Source: Deinococcales bacterium
GTDB taxonomy: Bacteria; Deinococcota; Deinococci; Deinococcales; JAAFIG01
Length of the DNA: 64,000 nt
Reading direction: 5' to 3'
Assembly (NCBI GenBank): GCA_025352125.1
Contig: JANXTZ010000037.1
Span: 1-64,000, forward strand
In this document: one piece after another, positions 42,933 through 51,496 of the stretch
How positions within the stretch are numbered: the stretch's first letter is position 1
How the letters are laid out: every line of letters starts with the position of its first letter
Made by a program: the position numbers and the translations under genes
Notes under the pieces: model-generated
Seen by the model: the letters and a program-made list of their open reading frames with translations, nothing else
The model's database searches: none
Told to the model about the DNA's origin: nothing

Positions 42933-43441
42933 AGTCTGGCATGGTGACATCACCAAACTCGAGGTGGACGCAATTGTGAATGCCGCGAACTCGAGCCTGT
43001 TGGGTGGTGGCGGTGTGGACGGTGCGATTCACCGAGCCGCAGGTAAGGAACTCGAGTTTGAATGTCGAATGCTTGGGGGTTGCAAGACGGGTCAAGCCAA
43101 AATCACCAAGGGTTACAATGCCCACAAAGTTCATCATTCATACCGTTGGTCCTGTTTGGCAGGACGGTCACGCTTCAGAAAAATTATTGCTCGAGAAGTG
43201 CTACCTTAATTCGCTCGAGTTGGCGGCTTCCAAGGGCTTGCGTTCGATAGCTTTCCCAGCCATCAGCACTGGCATTTATGGCTTTCCAGCCGAACTTGCC
43301 GCCGTGATTGCCATTGCCAGCATTCGGGCTTTTCTCGAGCAACACCCAGACAGTTTTGACCGTGTGATTCTGGTGGCGTTCGATGCGAAGACTGAAGCGA
43401 TTTACCATGAAAAACTCGAGTCGAATCTCGAGATTGGGTAA
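42925..43441 (+). pseudogene. Macro-domain (ADP-ribose-binding) protein gene, frameshifted
   Basis: Frame 1 (42925-43119) gives [20 protein letters not shown] and [14 protein letters not shown], the ADP-ribose pocket, ending at GYN. The sequence then continues one frame over from CCC at 43121: [13 protein letters not shown], and ISTGIYGFP to a TAA at 43439. The join needs two extra bases or one fewer near 43120. Intact, it would be about 170 residues and remove ADP-ribose marks. Could be real decay or a sequence error. Between barstar and HIT genes on the same strand. Confidence 0.85.
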
Positions 43442-43444
43442 ACT
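43439..43444 (+). promoter_or_regulatory. -10 box of the HIT gene, overlapping a stop codon
   Basis: TAAACT contains the TAA stop of the macro-domain frame; six bases before ATG 43451. Confidence 0.6.
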
Positions 43445-43450
43445 AAACCC

Positions 43451-43801
43451 ATGACTATTTTTGAAAAAATCATCGCTCGAGAAATTCCCAGCAGCATCGT
43501 GTTTGAAAATGATGCGTACATTGCGTTTAAGGACATCAACCCCAAAGCCCCAGTGCATGTGCTGGTCGTCCCGAAAAAAGTCTCGAGTCGATTGGATGAA
43601 ATAACCCAACTCGAGATGGGAGAATTGTTTTTCACCGCAAGTTTGGTGGCTCGAGAGCGTTTGAATTTAAGCGATTACCGTTTGGCAATCAATGTTGGCG
43701 AAGGCGCTGGGCAGATTGTTTTTCACACCCACGTTCATATTTTGGGCGGTTGGGTGGCTCGCAGCGCCGACGCGCACCATGACGATATGGGCGAGGCTTA
43801 A
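43451..43801 (+). CDS. HIT family nucleotide hydrolase (HinT type)
   Basis: 116 residues. [23 protein letters not shown] start and the histidine triad HTHVHILGG (about 92-100) identify the HinT branch, which hydrolyses adenosine phosphoramidates. Its stop overlaps the convergent metallo-hydrolase stop by four bases (TTAA). Confidence 0.93.
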   Translation: MTIFEKIIAREIPSSIVFENDAYIAFKDINPKAPVHVLVVPKKVSSRLDEITQLEMGELFFTASLVARERLNLSDYRLAINVGEGAGQIVFHTHVHILGGWVARSADAHHDDMGEA

Positions 43802-44625
43802 ACCGCGTTTTGCCAGATGACAGCGCCGTTTGCGTCTCGGGTGATAAATCCCAGACCTGGAAATGGCACGTGCGGCACTGCCAATAAAATGTGTTCGCGC
43901 TCGGCTCGCTCGAGCATAACGGCTCGGGTTTTGGCGGCAATTTCTTGATTCCAGTCGAATTTGATGCTCCAATCTGGGTGCATCACTTGCACTGGAGCGT
44001 GCATGACATCTGCCAGTAAAAAGGCTTTTTTACCTTCAGACTCGAGGAGCACACTGGTGGTGCCCGAACGGTGCCCAGGCATCAGCACCAAACTGATTCC
44101 TGGAGCTATGATCGCATCGTTGGCAACAACCTCGAGAAGATTTTTGCGAACGAGCGGCGCGAAGAACTTCTGAAATTGTTCGGCTCGAGCCTCGTCTTTG
44201 GCGTAATCCTGGTATTCGGTTCGTGCCATGATGTGCCTTGCGTTGGCATACACTGGCTGCCCTTGGGGCGTGAATGTTCCGCCGACATGATCGCCATCGC
44301 GGTGCGTGAAAAACACGATGTTGACGTGTTCAGGCGTGATGCCCACCGCCTTCAAACCCTCAAGCAAGGGTGAGGTTTCTGACTCGAGCGGTAAACCTGT
44401 ATCGATCAGAATGATTTGATCACTCGAGCGAACCAGGCAGATATTCTGGGTGAACAGCAAATCGTTTCCTGTTTCACCAAAAGATTCTGGTTGCGCGGCT
44501 CGAGCAACCTCTAACAGCTCGAGTGTGGCGTTTGGGAACATCTCGAGGGCGGGCACGGGTTCTTGATCTTGGGTTTGAATCACGATCAACTCGAGCTTGC
44601 CGATTTTTTGGATGTGTGTGTTCAT
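43798..44625 (-). CDS. Metallo-beta-lactamase-fold hydrolase
   Basis: 275 residues. Metal motif [12 protein letters not shown] (about 106-117), LMPGHRSG and LLADVMHAP supply further zinc ligands. Resembles quorum-quenching lactonase-like or generic MBL hydrolases; substrate unknown. No signal peptide. Start ATG 44625 set by TAAGCT; divergent from the serine hydrolase. Confidence 0.85.
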   Translation of the reverse strand: MNTHIQKIGKLELIVIQTQDQEPVPALEMFPNATLELLEVARAAQPESFGETGNDLLFTQNICLVRSSDQIILIDTGLPLESETSPLLEGLKAVGITPEHVNIVFFTHRDGDHVGGTFTPQGQPVYANARHIMARTEYQDYAKDEARAEQFQKFFAPLVRKNLLEVVANDAIIAPGISLVLMPGHRSGTTSVLLESEGKKAFLLADVMHAPVQVMHPDWSIKFDWNQEIAAKTRAVMLERAEREHILLAVPHVPFPGLGFITRDANGAVIWQNAV

Positions 44626-44631
44626 AGTTTT

Positions 44632-44637
44632 AGCTTA
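44632..44637 (-). promoter_or_regulatory. -10 box of the metallo-hydrolase gene (leaderless)
   Basis: TAAGCT six bases before ATG 44625, no SD sequence. Confidence 0.5.
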
Positions 44638-44683
44638 CTGCATTTGGATTTTCGCCATTTAATCCTCAAATTTGGAGTTGGGC

Positions 44684-44689
44684 TATACT
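44684..44689 (+). promoter_or_regulatory. -10 box of the serine hydrolase gene (leaderless)
   Basis: TATACT six bases before ATG 44696. It fixes the start at ATG 44696 rather than the GTG at 44672. Confidence 0.6.
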
Positions 44690-44695
44690 TTCGCC

Positions 44696-45772
44696 ATGCG
44701 AATCATTCCCATGTTCCTGATGGCTGGCATCCTCACTTCGACCCTGGCAACAGCCCAAGCACCACAGATTGATTTCACCCAGCAACTCGAGGCGATCCGC
44801 GCAAAGTACGGACTGCCCTCACTTTCAGTGGCAGCCATTTTAAATGATCAAACCGTGGGTGTCGCGGCGGTTGGCGTGCGTCAAATTGGTAAGTCGGCAA
44901 CCGTCACGCTATTGGATGCCTACCAACTCGGTTCGGATTCGAAAGGCATGACCGCCCTGATGATTGCCAGGTTGGTCGAACAAAAAATCTTGCGTTGGGA
45001 CATCACACTGGGCGAAGCCATGCCACAAATTGCCATGCTGCCCGAGTACAAAACCGTGACGCTTGAGATGCTTCTTTCGCACCGTTCTGGCTTGGTCAGA
45101 GACGTGGAGCAAACAAAAGGTAAACTGGCACAAGCCCGAAAAACCTATCTCGAGAATGCCCTGAAAATACCGCGAGGCAAACAAGAATACTTGTACTCAA
45201 ACGCTGGTTTTGTGGCTGCCGCCATGATTGCCGAAACCGCGACGGGCAAAACCTGGGAGCAACTGATTCAACAAGAAGTCTTTACGCCGCTCGAAATGCA
45301 AGGTTGCGCTTTTGGGTTTGGTACGAAATCTGATCCTGCACCGCACTATTGGAGGCAAGATAAGGCGATGTCGTTACCGTACTCCACTGGAAATTCCAAA
45401 GTTCTAGAGGGCGCAGATCAAATCCGTTGCCCATTGACTGAAGTTGCCAAATATGTTTCGGCGCACTTGACAAACTCGAGCTACCTGTCAAAAGAGACTT
45501 GGGATTACTTGCATCACGACCCGTTTGGCAACGAATACGCCTTTGGTTGGGAGTTGGACACACGTCCTTGGGCTAGAGGCACAGTCCTCGTTCACGATGG
45601 GTCAAACGGATTCAATTACGTTATTATTTGGATGGCTCCAGAACGCGGTATTGCTGCTGTAGCCGCAACCAACATTGGCGTAGACGAAACCGATTCTTTC
45701 GAGCGGACAGGAACAGCAATAGATGAAGCAGCCACGCTAGCATTGTTACAATTGTTCAAACTTACACCCTAA
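44696..45772 (+). CDS. Exported serine hydrolase of the beta-lactamase/PBP4* family
   Basis: 358 residues. Signal peptide (MRIIPMFLMAGILTSTLATAQA). Active-site S-x-x-K as GSDSK (about 80), Y-x-N as YSN (about 170) and an HDG in place of KTG (about 302). Class C-like peptidase or esterase of the cell envelope; no evidence for antibiotic resistance. CTCGAG is scarce here, one per 350 bp. Confidence 0.85.
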   Translation: MRIIPMFLMAGILTSTLATAQAPQIDFTQQLEAIRAKYGLPSLSVAAILNDQTVGVAAVGVRQIGKSATVTLLDAYQLGSDSKGMTALMIARLVEQKILRWDITLGEAMPQIAMLPEYKTVTLEMLLSHRSGLVRDVEQTKGKLAQARKTYLENALKIPRGKQEYLYSNAGFVAAAMIAETATGKTWEQLIQQEVFTPLEMQGCAFGFGTKSDPAPHYWRQDKAMSLPYSTGNSKVLEGADQIRCPLTEVAKYVSAHLTNSSYLSKETWDYLHHDPFGNEYAFGWELDTRPWARGTVLVHDGSNGFNYVIIWMAPERGIAAVAATNIGVDETDSFERTGTAIDEAATLALLQLFKLTP

Positions 45773-45776
45773 AAAA

Positions 45777-45813
45777 ATAAGAAGCTCGAGGCTTAAAGCC
45801 TCGAGCTTCTTAT
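45777..45813. terminator. Bidirectional terminator built around CTCGAG
   Basis: A long stem, AATAAGAAGCTCGAGGCTT against its complement, lies between two convergent genes with A-run and T-run on either side. Each arm holds CTCGAG. Confidence 0.85.
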
Positions 45814-45821
45814 TTAAACCC

Positions 45822-47219
45822 TTAAATTGCTTCGAGCAGCAGCAAGTCTGGACTCTCGAGCAGGTTGGAAATGTGGCGCAAGAACCTGGCAGCTTCAGCG
45901 CCGTCCACAAGACGATGGTCAAAGCTTAAAGACAAGTACATCATGGAACGAATCACGATTTGTCCGTCGCGCACCACGGCGCGTTCTTGAATGGTTTGCA
46001 CCCCAAGAATCGCGGCATCTGGCACGTTGATGATTGGGAAACTGAGCAAACTGCCCGCCGAACCCATGTTGGTCACGCTGAAGCTCGAGCCTGACAGACT
46101 TTCGGGGCTGGCTTTGCCCTCACGGGTTTTGCTGGCAAGGTCACTGATCTCACGGGCAATTTCGGTGATGCTTTTGCGGTCCACGTCCTTGACCACAGGC
46201 ACGATCAAACCCGCCTCGGTGTCCACGGCGCAACCGAGGTTGTAATACTGCTTGTGAACAATTTCCTGGCTGGCTTCATCAAAGCTCGAGTTGAGGTTTG
46301 GGAAGGCTTTCAAGGCGGTGGTGGCGGCTTTGAAGATGAATGGCAGGTAGGTTAATTTGATGCCCGCTTTTTCGGCGGCTGGTTTCAGACGGGTGCGCAA
46401 TGCCACGAGCGCGGTCATGTCCACCTCATCAATGGTCAGGGTCCGCACGGTGTACAAATGCGAGGCTTGCATGGCGTTCGAGATGGCGCGGCGCAACCCA
46501 CGCAATGGTGTGCGCGTCTCGAGGTGCTCGTAACCTTTGGGGGTTTTGTAAACGGGTGCGGCGACATTCAGACCAGCGATGCTCGAGGGGGCGGCTTTGG
46601 CAGAGGCGCTGACGGCTGGTGCGGCGCTGCCTCCTGCGGCGAGAAATCCACGCATGTCATCCATGCCGACGCGTCCGTTTGGACCCGAACCTGGCACGGT
46701 TGCAATGTCAATATCGTTCTCTCGAGCTAAGGCTCGAGCGGCGGGAACCGCCAGTGGTCGCCCAAATTTGTTGGTGCCTGCGGCAACGGCGGTGCTCGAG
46801 TTGCCACCTTTTTTGACGCCGCCAAAGTCGAGTTTGGCTTCGACGGTGTTGACCCCGAACATGCTGTTGGTCGCACTGGCGGTGGCGCTCTGGTCGTCTG
46901 CACCGAGTTTGACGGCTGGGGTTGCTGGTACACTCGCGGCAACGGGGGTAGGAACTGTTGCGGCGACTGCGGGAGCGTCACCCTCGCCTGCAAACAAGGC
47001 AATCGGCGCACGAACGCCAACAACTGAACCCTCTTTTGCCAGGATTTTCTCGAGCTTTGCACTGAACGGCGCTGGGATTTCGGTGGTGACTTTATCGGTC
47101 ATGACTTCCGCCACCATCTGACCTTCTTTGACCTCGTCGCCCTCTTTGACGAGCCATTTTAAAATTTCCACCTCGACGATGGATTCTGCCATTGTTGGCA
47201 TCAGCATTTCTTTGGGCAT
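45822..47219 (-). CDS. bkdB: Dihydrolipoyl acyltransferase, E2 of branched-chain 2-oxoacid dehydrogenase
   Basis: 465 residues from ATG 47219 (GGAGG upstream). Lipoyl domain 1-75, with the lipoyl lysine in EVMTDKVTTEI; Ala/Pro-rich linker; peripheral-subunit-binding domain (VPAARALARENDIDIATVPGSGPNGRV, about 160-190); catalytic acyltransferase with SFDHRLVDGAEAARFL near the C-terminus. Forms the core of the complex with E1 alpha and E1 beta upstream. The E3 gene is not in view. Confidence 0.9.
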   Translation of the reverse strand: MPKEMLMPTMAESIVEVEILKWLVKEGDEVKEGQMVAEVMTDKVTTEIPAPFSAKLEKILAKEGSVVGVRAPIALFAGEGDAPAVAATVPTPVAASVPATPAVKLGADDQSATASATNSMFGVNTVEAKLDFGGVKKGGNSSTAVAAGTNKFGRPLAVPAARALARENDIDIATVPGSGPNGRVGMDDMRGFLAAGGSAAPAVSASAKAAPSSIAGLNVAAPVYKTPKGYEHLETRTPLRGLRRAISNAMQASHLYTVRTLTIDEVDMTALVALRTRLKPAAEKAGIKLTYLPFIFKAATTALKAFPNLNSSFDEASQEIVHKQYYNLGCAVDTEAGLIVPVVKDVDRKSITEIAREISDLASKTREGKASPESLSGSSFSVTNMGSAGSLLSFPIINVPDAAILGVQTIQERAVVRDGQIVIRSMMYLSLSFDHRLVDGAEAARFLRHISNLLESPDLLLLEAI

Positions 47220-47286
47220 TGGGTTTCCTCCGAGAATCGATGTTCCGCAAAAGCGCATAAATATACGCCCCCACGCAAGAATTTGT

Positions 47287-48309
47287 TTAGGCGCTCAAAA
47301 CTTTGCGAATCGCATCGGCAATGTGAATCGCTTCGGGTCTGGAGAAGTGGTTGAGGCTGTTGAACGGGCTTGGCATGGTGTCAAAACCCGCCACGCGTTC
47401 AATCGGAGCCTCGAGGCTGTACAGCGCGTGTTGGGCGATCAGCGCAGAGATTTCTGCACCCATCCCGCCGGTCAGGTTGGCTTCGTGAACAATGACCACG
47501 CGCCCCGTTTTTTCGACGCTCTCGAGAATCGTCTCGAGGTCAATCGGGCTGATGGTGCGCAGGTCAATAATTTCGCATTGAATGCCAGATTCGGCGGCGG
47601 CGGCGGCGGCGGTTTCGCATTGTTGCACCATGCCGCCCCAGGTAATCAAACTCACGTCTGAGCCTTCACGCGCCACTCGAGCCTTGCCGAGCGGAATTTT
47701 GTAATAACCCGTCGGCACTTCCATGCGAAGTTTTGGATCGCGGTAATTTTTGATGGTTTCAAAGAAAAACACTGGATCATCGTCCTCGATGGCAGAAAGC
47801 AGCAATCCCTTGGCATCGTAAGGGTTGCTTGGATACGCGACCTTGATGCCTGGGGTGTGCGCCAAATAGGTTTCTGGGCTGTCGGCGTGTTGCTCGAGCA
47901 GCCCCAAGCCGCCACCGACTGGGAATCGCACGACGAGCGGGGTTTTCCAACGTCCACGGCTGCGGTAACGGAAACGGCTGACGTGGCTGTAAATTTGATC
48001 CATTGCCGGCATCATGAAGCCGCCAAATTGCAATTCGACGACTGGGCGCATTCCGACGGCTGCCATGCCGACGGCGGTGCCGACAATGCCAGATTCGGTC
48101 AGTGGGCAATCGAAGACGCGTGCAATACCGTGCTTTTTTTGCAAGCCAGTGGTAATGCGGTAGACGCCGCCGAGGTTGCCAACGTCCTCGCCGTACATCA
48201 CCACGCTCGGGTCATGCGCCAGTGCCAAATCCAGCGCGTCGGTGATGGCGGCTGCCATCGTCATGGGTCGGGTTTCGCCCTCGACGGGGCGGTCAACAGT
48301 TTGGGTCAT
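47287..48309 (-). CDS. bkdA2: 2-oxoisovalerate dehydrogenase E1 beta subunit
   Basis: 340 residues. Transketolase pyrimidine domain (ITDALDLALAHDPSVVMYGEDVGNLGGVYRIT in outline) and C-terminal domain (SLITWGGMVQQCETAAAAAAE, IDLRTISPID). Its ATG overlaps the E1 alpha stop in ATGA with GGAGG just upstream, so the subunits are coupled. Pairs with E1 alpha to decarboxylate branched-chain 2-oxoacids using thiamine diphosphate. Confidence 0.92.
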   Translation of the reverse strand: MTQTVDRPVEGETRPMTMAAAITDALDLALAHDPSVVMYGEDVGNLGGVYRITTGLQKKHGIARVFDCPLTESGIVGTAVGMAAVGMRPVVELQFGGFMMPAMDQIYSHVSRFRYRSRGRWKTPLVVRFPVGGGLGLLEQHADSPETYLAHTPGIKVAYPSNPYDAKGLLLSAIEDDDPVFFFETIKNYRDPKLRMEVPTGYYKIPLGKARVAREGSDVSLITWGGMVQQCETAAAAAAESGIQCEIIDLRTISPIDLETILESVEKTGRVVIVHEANLTGGMGAEISALIAQHALYSLEAPIERVAGFDTMPSPFNSLNHFSRPEAIHIADAIRKVLSA

Positions 48310-49436
48310 GCTGCGCCTCCAAATGCGGCAATGCGACGTTCGAGTTCGGCTTGTTGGGCAATCAGATTCTGACCAGGGTTGACCATCGCGTACTCGAGAA
48401 TCGCTCGAGGGTCTGGGGCTGGGGCGGCATCGGCGGCGGCGAGCGCTTCGGCGAATTCGGATTCGATCTCGGCAATCATGGCGACCTCGCGGTCATCGTT
48501 CCAGCGTTTCTCGAGTTCGAGGAATTTTTTGACGCGGCTGATTGGGTCGCGGTTGGCAATCCAATCGTTGGCTTCGTCTTCGGTGCGGTAGGCTTTGGTT
48601 TCGTCGCCCGTGGTGTGCGGACGAATGCGGTAGGTCATCTGTTCAATCAGGCTTGGTCCTTTTCCGGCTCGAGCGTCATCGACGGCTTGTTTGGCAGTAT
48701 GGTGCACTGCCAGCACATCGTTGCCGTCCACCAGATAACCTGGAATGCCGTACCCTTCGGCGCGGCGCATCAGGTAATCGACCTTGGATTGCACCGCCCT
48801 CGGCACGCTGATCGCCCAACCGTTGTTTTCGATGATGAAGACGCACGGCGCATTGGTGGCGCTGGCAAAATTAACGGCAATGTGAAAGTCACCCTGCGAC
48901 GTGCCGCCCTCACCGATGTATGTCATGGCGATCTGGTTTGTGCCCTTGAGTTTTGCGCCCAAAGCTGCGCCCGCACCGTGAACGTACTGCCCAGGAATCG
49001 AGATGATGATCGGCAGAATGTTGAGGTTGTCGGGCAAGCGCCAACCCTCAGGATGTCCGCGCCAGTACATGATGGCGTTTTTGGTGGACCAGCCGTGGGT
49101 TATCATGGCGGCGGTGCTGCGGTACATCGGGGCGAGGTAATCGGAGCGCTCGAGCGCGAATGCCGACCCAACCTGACTGGCTTCCTGTCCTCCAAATTGT
49201 GCATACGTCCCGAGTCTGGCTTGTTTCGCCAGGGCAAAGAACTTGTCGTCCAGATAACGCATTTGCGCCATCTTTCGGTACAAGGTCTCGACCAGCTCGA
49301 GGTCAGGGATCAAATCTTCACGGACGGGTTTGCCGTCGGACGCGAGGATTTGAAAGGGCTTGAGGTCCGACGTTTCAGTGACGCTGCCCTTGAAGGTTGC
49401 GTCCTGTTTAGAGGTGGTACGGCTGCTTTTTGCCAT
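48306..49436 (-). CDS. bkdA1: 2-oxoisovalerate dehydrogenase E1 alpha subunit
   Basis: 376 residues from ATG 49436. Thiamine-diphosphate motif GEGGTSQGDFH to ENNGWAIS (about 190-225), YRIRPHTTGDE phosphorylation-loop region, FALAKQARLGTYAQFGGQEA. First gene of E1 alpha-E1 beta-E2, one transcript. -10 box TAGAAT lies eight bases upstream. Product acyl-CoAs could feed branched-chain fatty acids, common in this phylum. Confidence 0.92.
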   Translation of the reverse strand: MAKSSRTTSKQDATFKGSVTETSDLKPFQILASDGKPVREDLIPDLELVETLYRKMAQMRYLDDKFFALAKQARLGTYAQFGGQEASQVGSAFALERSDYLAPMYRSTAAMITHGWSTKNAIMYWRGHPEGWRLPDNLNILPIIISIPGQYVHGAGAALGAKLKGTNQIAMTYIGEGGTSQGDFHIAVNFASATNAPCVFIIENNGWAISVPRAVQSKVDYLMRRAEGYGIPGYLVDGNDVLAVHHTAKQAVDDARAGKGPSLIEQMTYRIRPHTTGDETKAYRTEDEANDWIANRDPISRVKKFLELEKRWNDDREVAMIAEIESEFAEALAAADAAPAPDPRAILEYAMVNPGQNLIAQQAELERRIAAFGGAA

Positions 49437-49444
49437 AGACTTCA

Positions 49445-49450
49445 ATTCTA
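49445..49450 (-). promoter_or_regulatory. -10 box of the bkd operon (leaderless)
   Basis: TAGAAT eight bases before ATG 49436, no SD sequence. Confidence 0.45.
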
Positions 49451-49651
49451 AATCCAAAAGCGCCAAAATCACAGCTTTTTAAAGAACTTTTGGTCGCATA
49501 CTGAACCAGGTACAAGATTCTCGAGAAATCATGTTGGGGATTGCGTAATCATAATTTTGAACTCTAGCATCGATTCGAGTACCGCATAAAAATACGGTAA
49601 AATCGTATAGGCATCTCGAGAAAGCACACAAAAAATCAGACCGTTCGCGTT

Positions 49652-49657
49652 TAAACT
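49652..49657 (+). promoter_or_regulatory. -10 box of the lipoprotein gene at 49664 (leaderless)
   Basis: TAAACT six bases before GTG 49664, no SD sequence. Confidence 0.6.
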
Positions 49658-49663
49658 CGAGGC

Positions 49664-50278
49664 GTGAAGCGCCAGCAACATCTCCTCTATCTTGGAATCC
49701 TGACCGCTTGCGCCCAGCCAACAGCCCAAACCATGTATGCCCCGTACCTCGAGCCGCACACCTGGTCATATCACGCGCACCGCGAAGGGCTGGGTTCGGT
49801 GTATGACGGACGCATCACCATGCAATCCAAACCGATTGACGCCAGGCATTCCAAACTCGAGGTGCATTTACTGAAAGACCCGAACGATCCGAAAAGTGGC
49901 GGTGTACAAATGTATTGGCTGGATTTCACCAGTTTTCCGCCTCGCATCACCAACTCGAGTTCGACGGGTGGAAACGCGACGCTAAAGCCTGGTTTTGCAT
50001 TGCCAAACGAAAATGTAAACGCTGGCAATGGGCTGGCAAGCTACGCCAAAACCCGAGGCGTTCTGAGTTTGAAAAACCTGGCGTTTTCCTGGAAGTACGT
50101 CAGCCTAGCACCAGACCGTTTGAACAACCGCGTGCGGTTTGACCTCGAGTTTCGCAGCGATTACAAGCTCACGAATTCCAACATTCGACTTGAACTGAGC
50201 GCCCGTGGAATCGAACGCGCCGAGTGGAAAACCAGTTACGGCACGACCACCAGTTTTGAACTCGAGGACTTTCAGTAA
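49664..50278 (+). CDS. Putative lipoprotein of unknown function
   Basis: 204 residues from GTG 49664. Short signal with lipobox GILTAC (Cys16). The rest is beta-rich with repeated aromatic residues (HTWSYHAHREG, VQMYWLDFTSFPPRI) and no recognised family. The leaderless start is supported by TAAACT. Confidence 0.65.
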   Translation: MKRQQHLLYLGILTACAQPTAQTMYAPYLEPHTWSYHAHREGLGSVYDGRITMQSKPIDARHSKLEVHLLKDPNDPKSGGVQMYWLDFTSFPPRITNSSSTGGNATLKPGFALPNENVNAGNGLASYAKTRGVLSLKNLAFSWKYVSLAPDRLNNRVRFDLEFRSDYKLTNSNIRLELSARGIERAEWKTSYGTTTSFELEDFQ

Positions 50279-50300
50279 AATTTTTTTGAAACCCAACAAG

Positions 50301-50306
50301 TATGCT
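50301..50306 (+). promoter_or_regulatory. -10 box of the acyl-CoA dehydrogenase gene (leaderless)
   Basis: TATGCT six bases before ATG 50313. Confidence 0.55.
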
Positions 50307-50312
50307 GTGCCT

Positions 50313-51476
50313 ATGGGTTTGCTCGAGTTTCAAAACTTAACCGAACGTCAAGAGAGCTTCGTGAATTTGGCAGACAGCCTTGCGAGGAGCATGAAACCTC
50401 AAGCCGATGCGTTTGACCGAACTGGAGCACTGCCGCTCGAAAGTTTTGCTGAACTCAAAAAAAGTGTGTATCCTGCCTTGACCGTTCCAGAATCGCTTGG
50501 TGGTTCTGGCGCGAACTTGCTCGAGTTTGTGATGGCGCAAATCAGGCTGGCAAAAGGTGACGCCTCGGTGGCGCTGACGGCTGCCATGAACGCGCATGTG
50601 ATCGGCGCGGCGATGGCTACAAAAGCCTGGAATCTCGAGTTGAGTCAACGTATTTTTGGCGCGGTGGTTTCCAAAGGAGCACTGATGAACGCGGTGGCTT
50701 CAGAACCCGAACTCGGCAGCCCATCTCGAGGTGGGGCATTTCGCACGACTGCGCACAAGGTCGAGGGTGGCTGGGCGCTCACGGGGCGCAAAACTTGGGT
50801 GACAGGCGGCGAATGCCTGGACTTTCTGGTGGTTCATGCCAGTCTGGAAGGCAAGAATTTACTCGAGAAAACAGGCAAGATGATCGTACCCATGAACGCA
50901 ATGGGTTTGAAACTCGAGCGAACCTGGGTTGATGCTTTGAGTTTGCGCTCGAGTGGTGCGGATGACGCGGTGTTTGAAGAGGTGTTCGTGCCAGATCAAG
51001 ACTTTATTGCGCCCACACCAGCACATCCAGCCTCGAGCACCTGGTTTTGGTCTTCTATGGCGGCAACCTACTTGGGCGTGGGTTGTGCCGCACTGGATGA
51101 AATCGTGCGTTACGCCAAAACTCGAGTTCCAACCGCGCTGGGCAGACCCATCTCGAGCCTAGCAAGTGTGCAACAAAAAATTGGGCAGATCGAACTCGAG
51201 TTAAAAGCTGCTCAGAGCGTCTTGCTCGAGGCTTGTGCTCGGTTCGATCATGAACCCAAAGACGCCTTGCTACCGCTTTTGGCTGGCGCAAAGCAGCTTT
51301 GTACCAATGCCGCCGTGACCGCCACCGATTTGTCATTACGGGTGGCTGGCGGCAATGCTTTAACGCGGTCTTTGAGTCTCGAGCGGCACTTCCGCGATGC
51401 TCGGGCGGGACTGGTTCACCCGCCCAGCGACGAGGTGGCACTCGAGATGATCGGACGCGCAAAACTCGAGGATTGA
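50313..51476 (+). CDS. Acyl-CoA dehydrogenase family flavoenzyme
   Basis: 387 residues from ATG 50313. N-terminal helical domain (LTERQESFVNLADSLARSM), middle domain with NAVASEPELGSPSRGGAFRTTAHK and WALTGRKTWVTGG, C-terminal helical domain with ATYLGVGCAALDEIVRYAKTR. Oxidises an acyl-CoA thioester with FAD; the substrate is not clear and the usual catalytic Glu cannot be placed with certainty. Confidence 0.85.
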   Translation: MGLLEFQNLTERQESFVNLADSLARSMKPQADAFDRTGALPLESFAELKKSVYPALTVPESLGGSGANLLEFVMAQIRLAKGDASVALTAAMNAHVIGAAMATKAWNLELSQRIFGAVVSKGALMNAVASEPELGSPSRGGAFRTTAHKVEGGWALTGRKTWVTGGECLDFLVVHASLEGKNLLEKTGKMIVPMNAMGLKLERTWVDALSLRSSGADDAVFEEVFVPDQDFIAPTPAHPASSTWFWSSMAATYLGVGCAALDEIVRYAKTRVPTALGRPISSLASVQQKIGQIELELKAAQSVLLEACARFDHEPKDALLPLLAGAKQLCTNAAVTATDLSLRVAGGNALTRSLSLERHFRDARAGLVHPPSDEVALEMIGRAKLED

Positions 51477-51484
51477 TTTCACGG

Positions 51485-51490
51485 TATTCT
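51485..51490 (+). promoter_or_regulatory. -10 box of the FAD enzyme gene (leaderless)
   Basis: TATTCT six bases before ATG 51497. Confidence 0.5.
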
Positions 51491-51496
51491 TTTTTC

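Noticed and set aside
44696-45772. Serine hydrolase as an antibiotic-resistance beta-lactamase
   Set aside because: Only the general fold motifs are present and the KTG triad is HDG; no resistance context.
48351-49451. 366-codon open frame antisense to E1 alpha
   Set aside because: Shadow of a conserved gene; no start signal.
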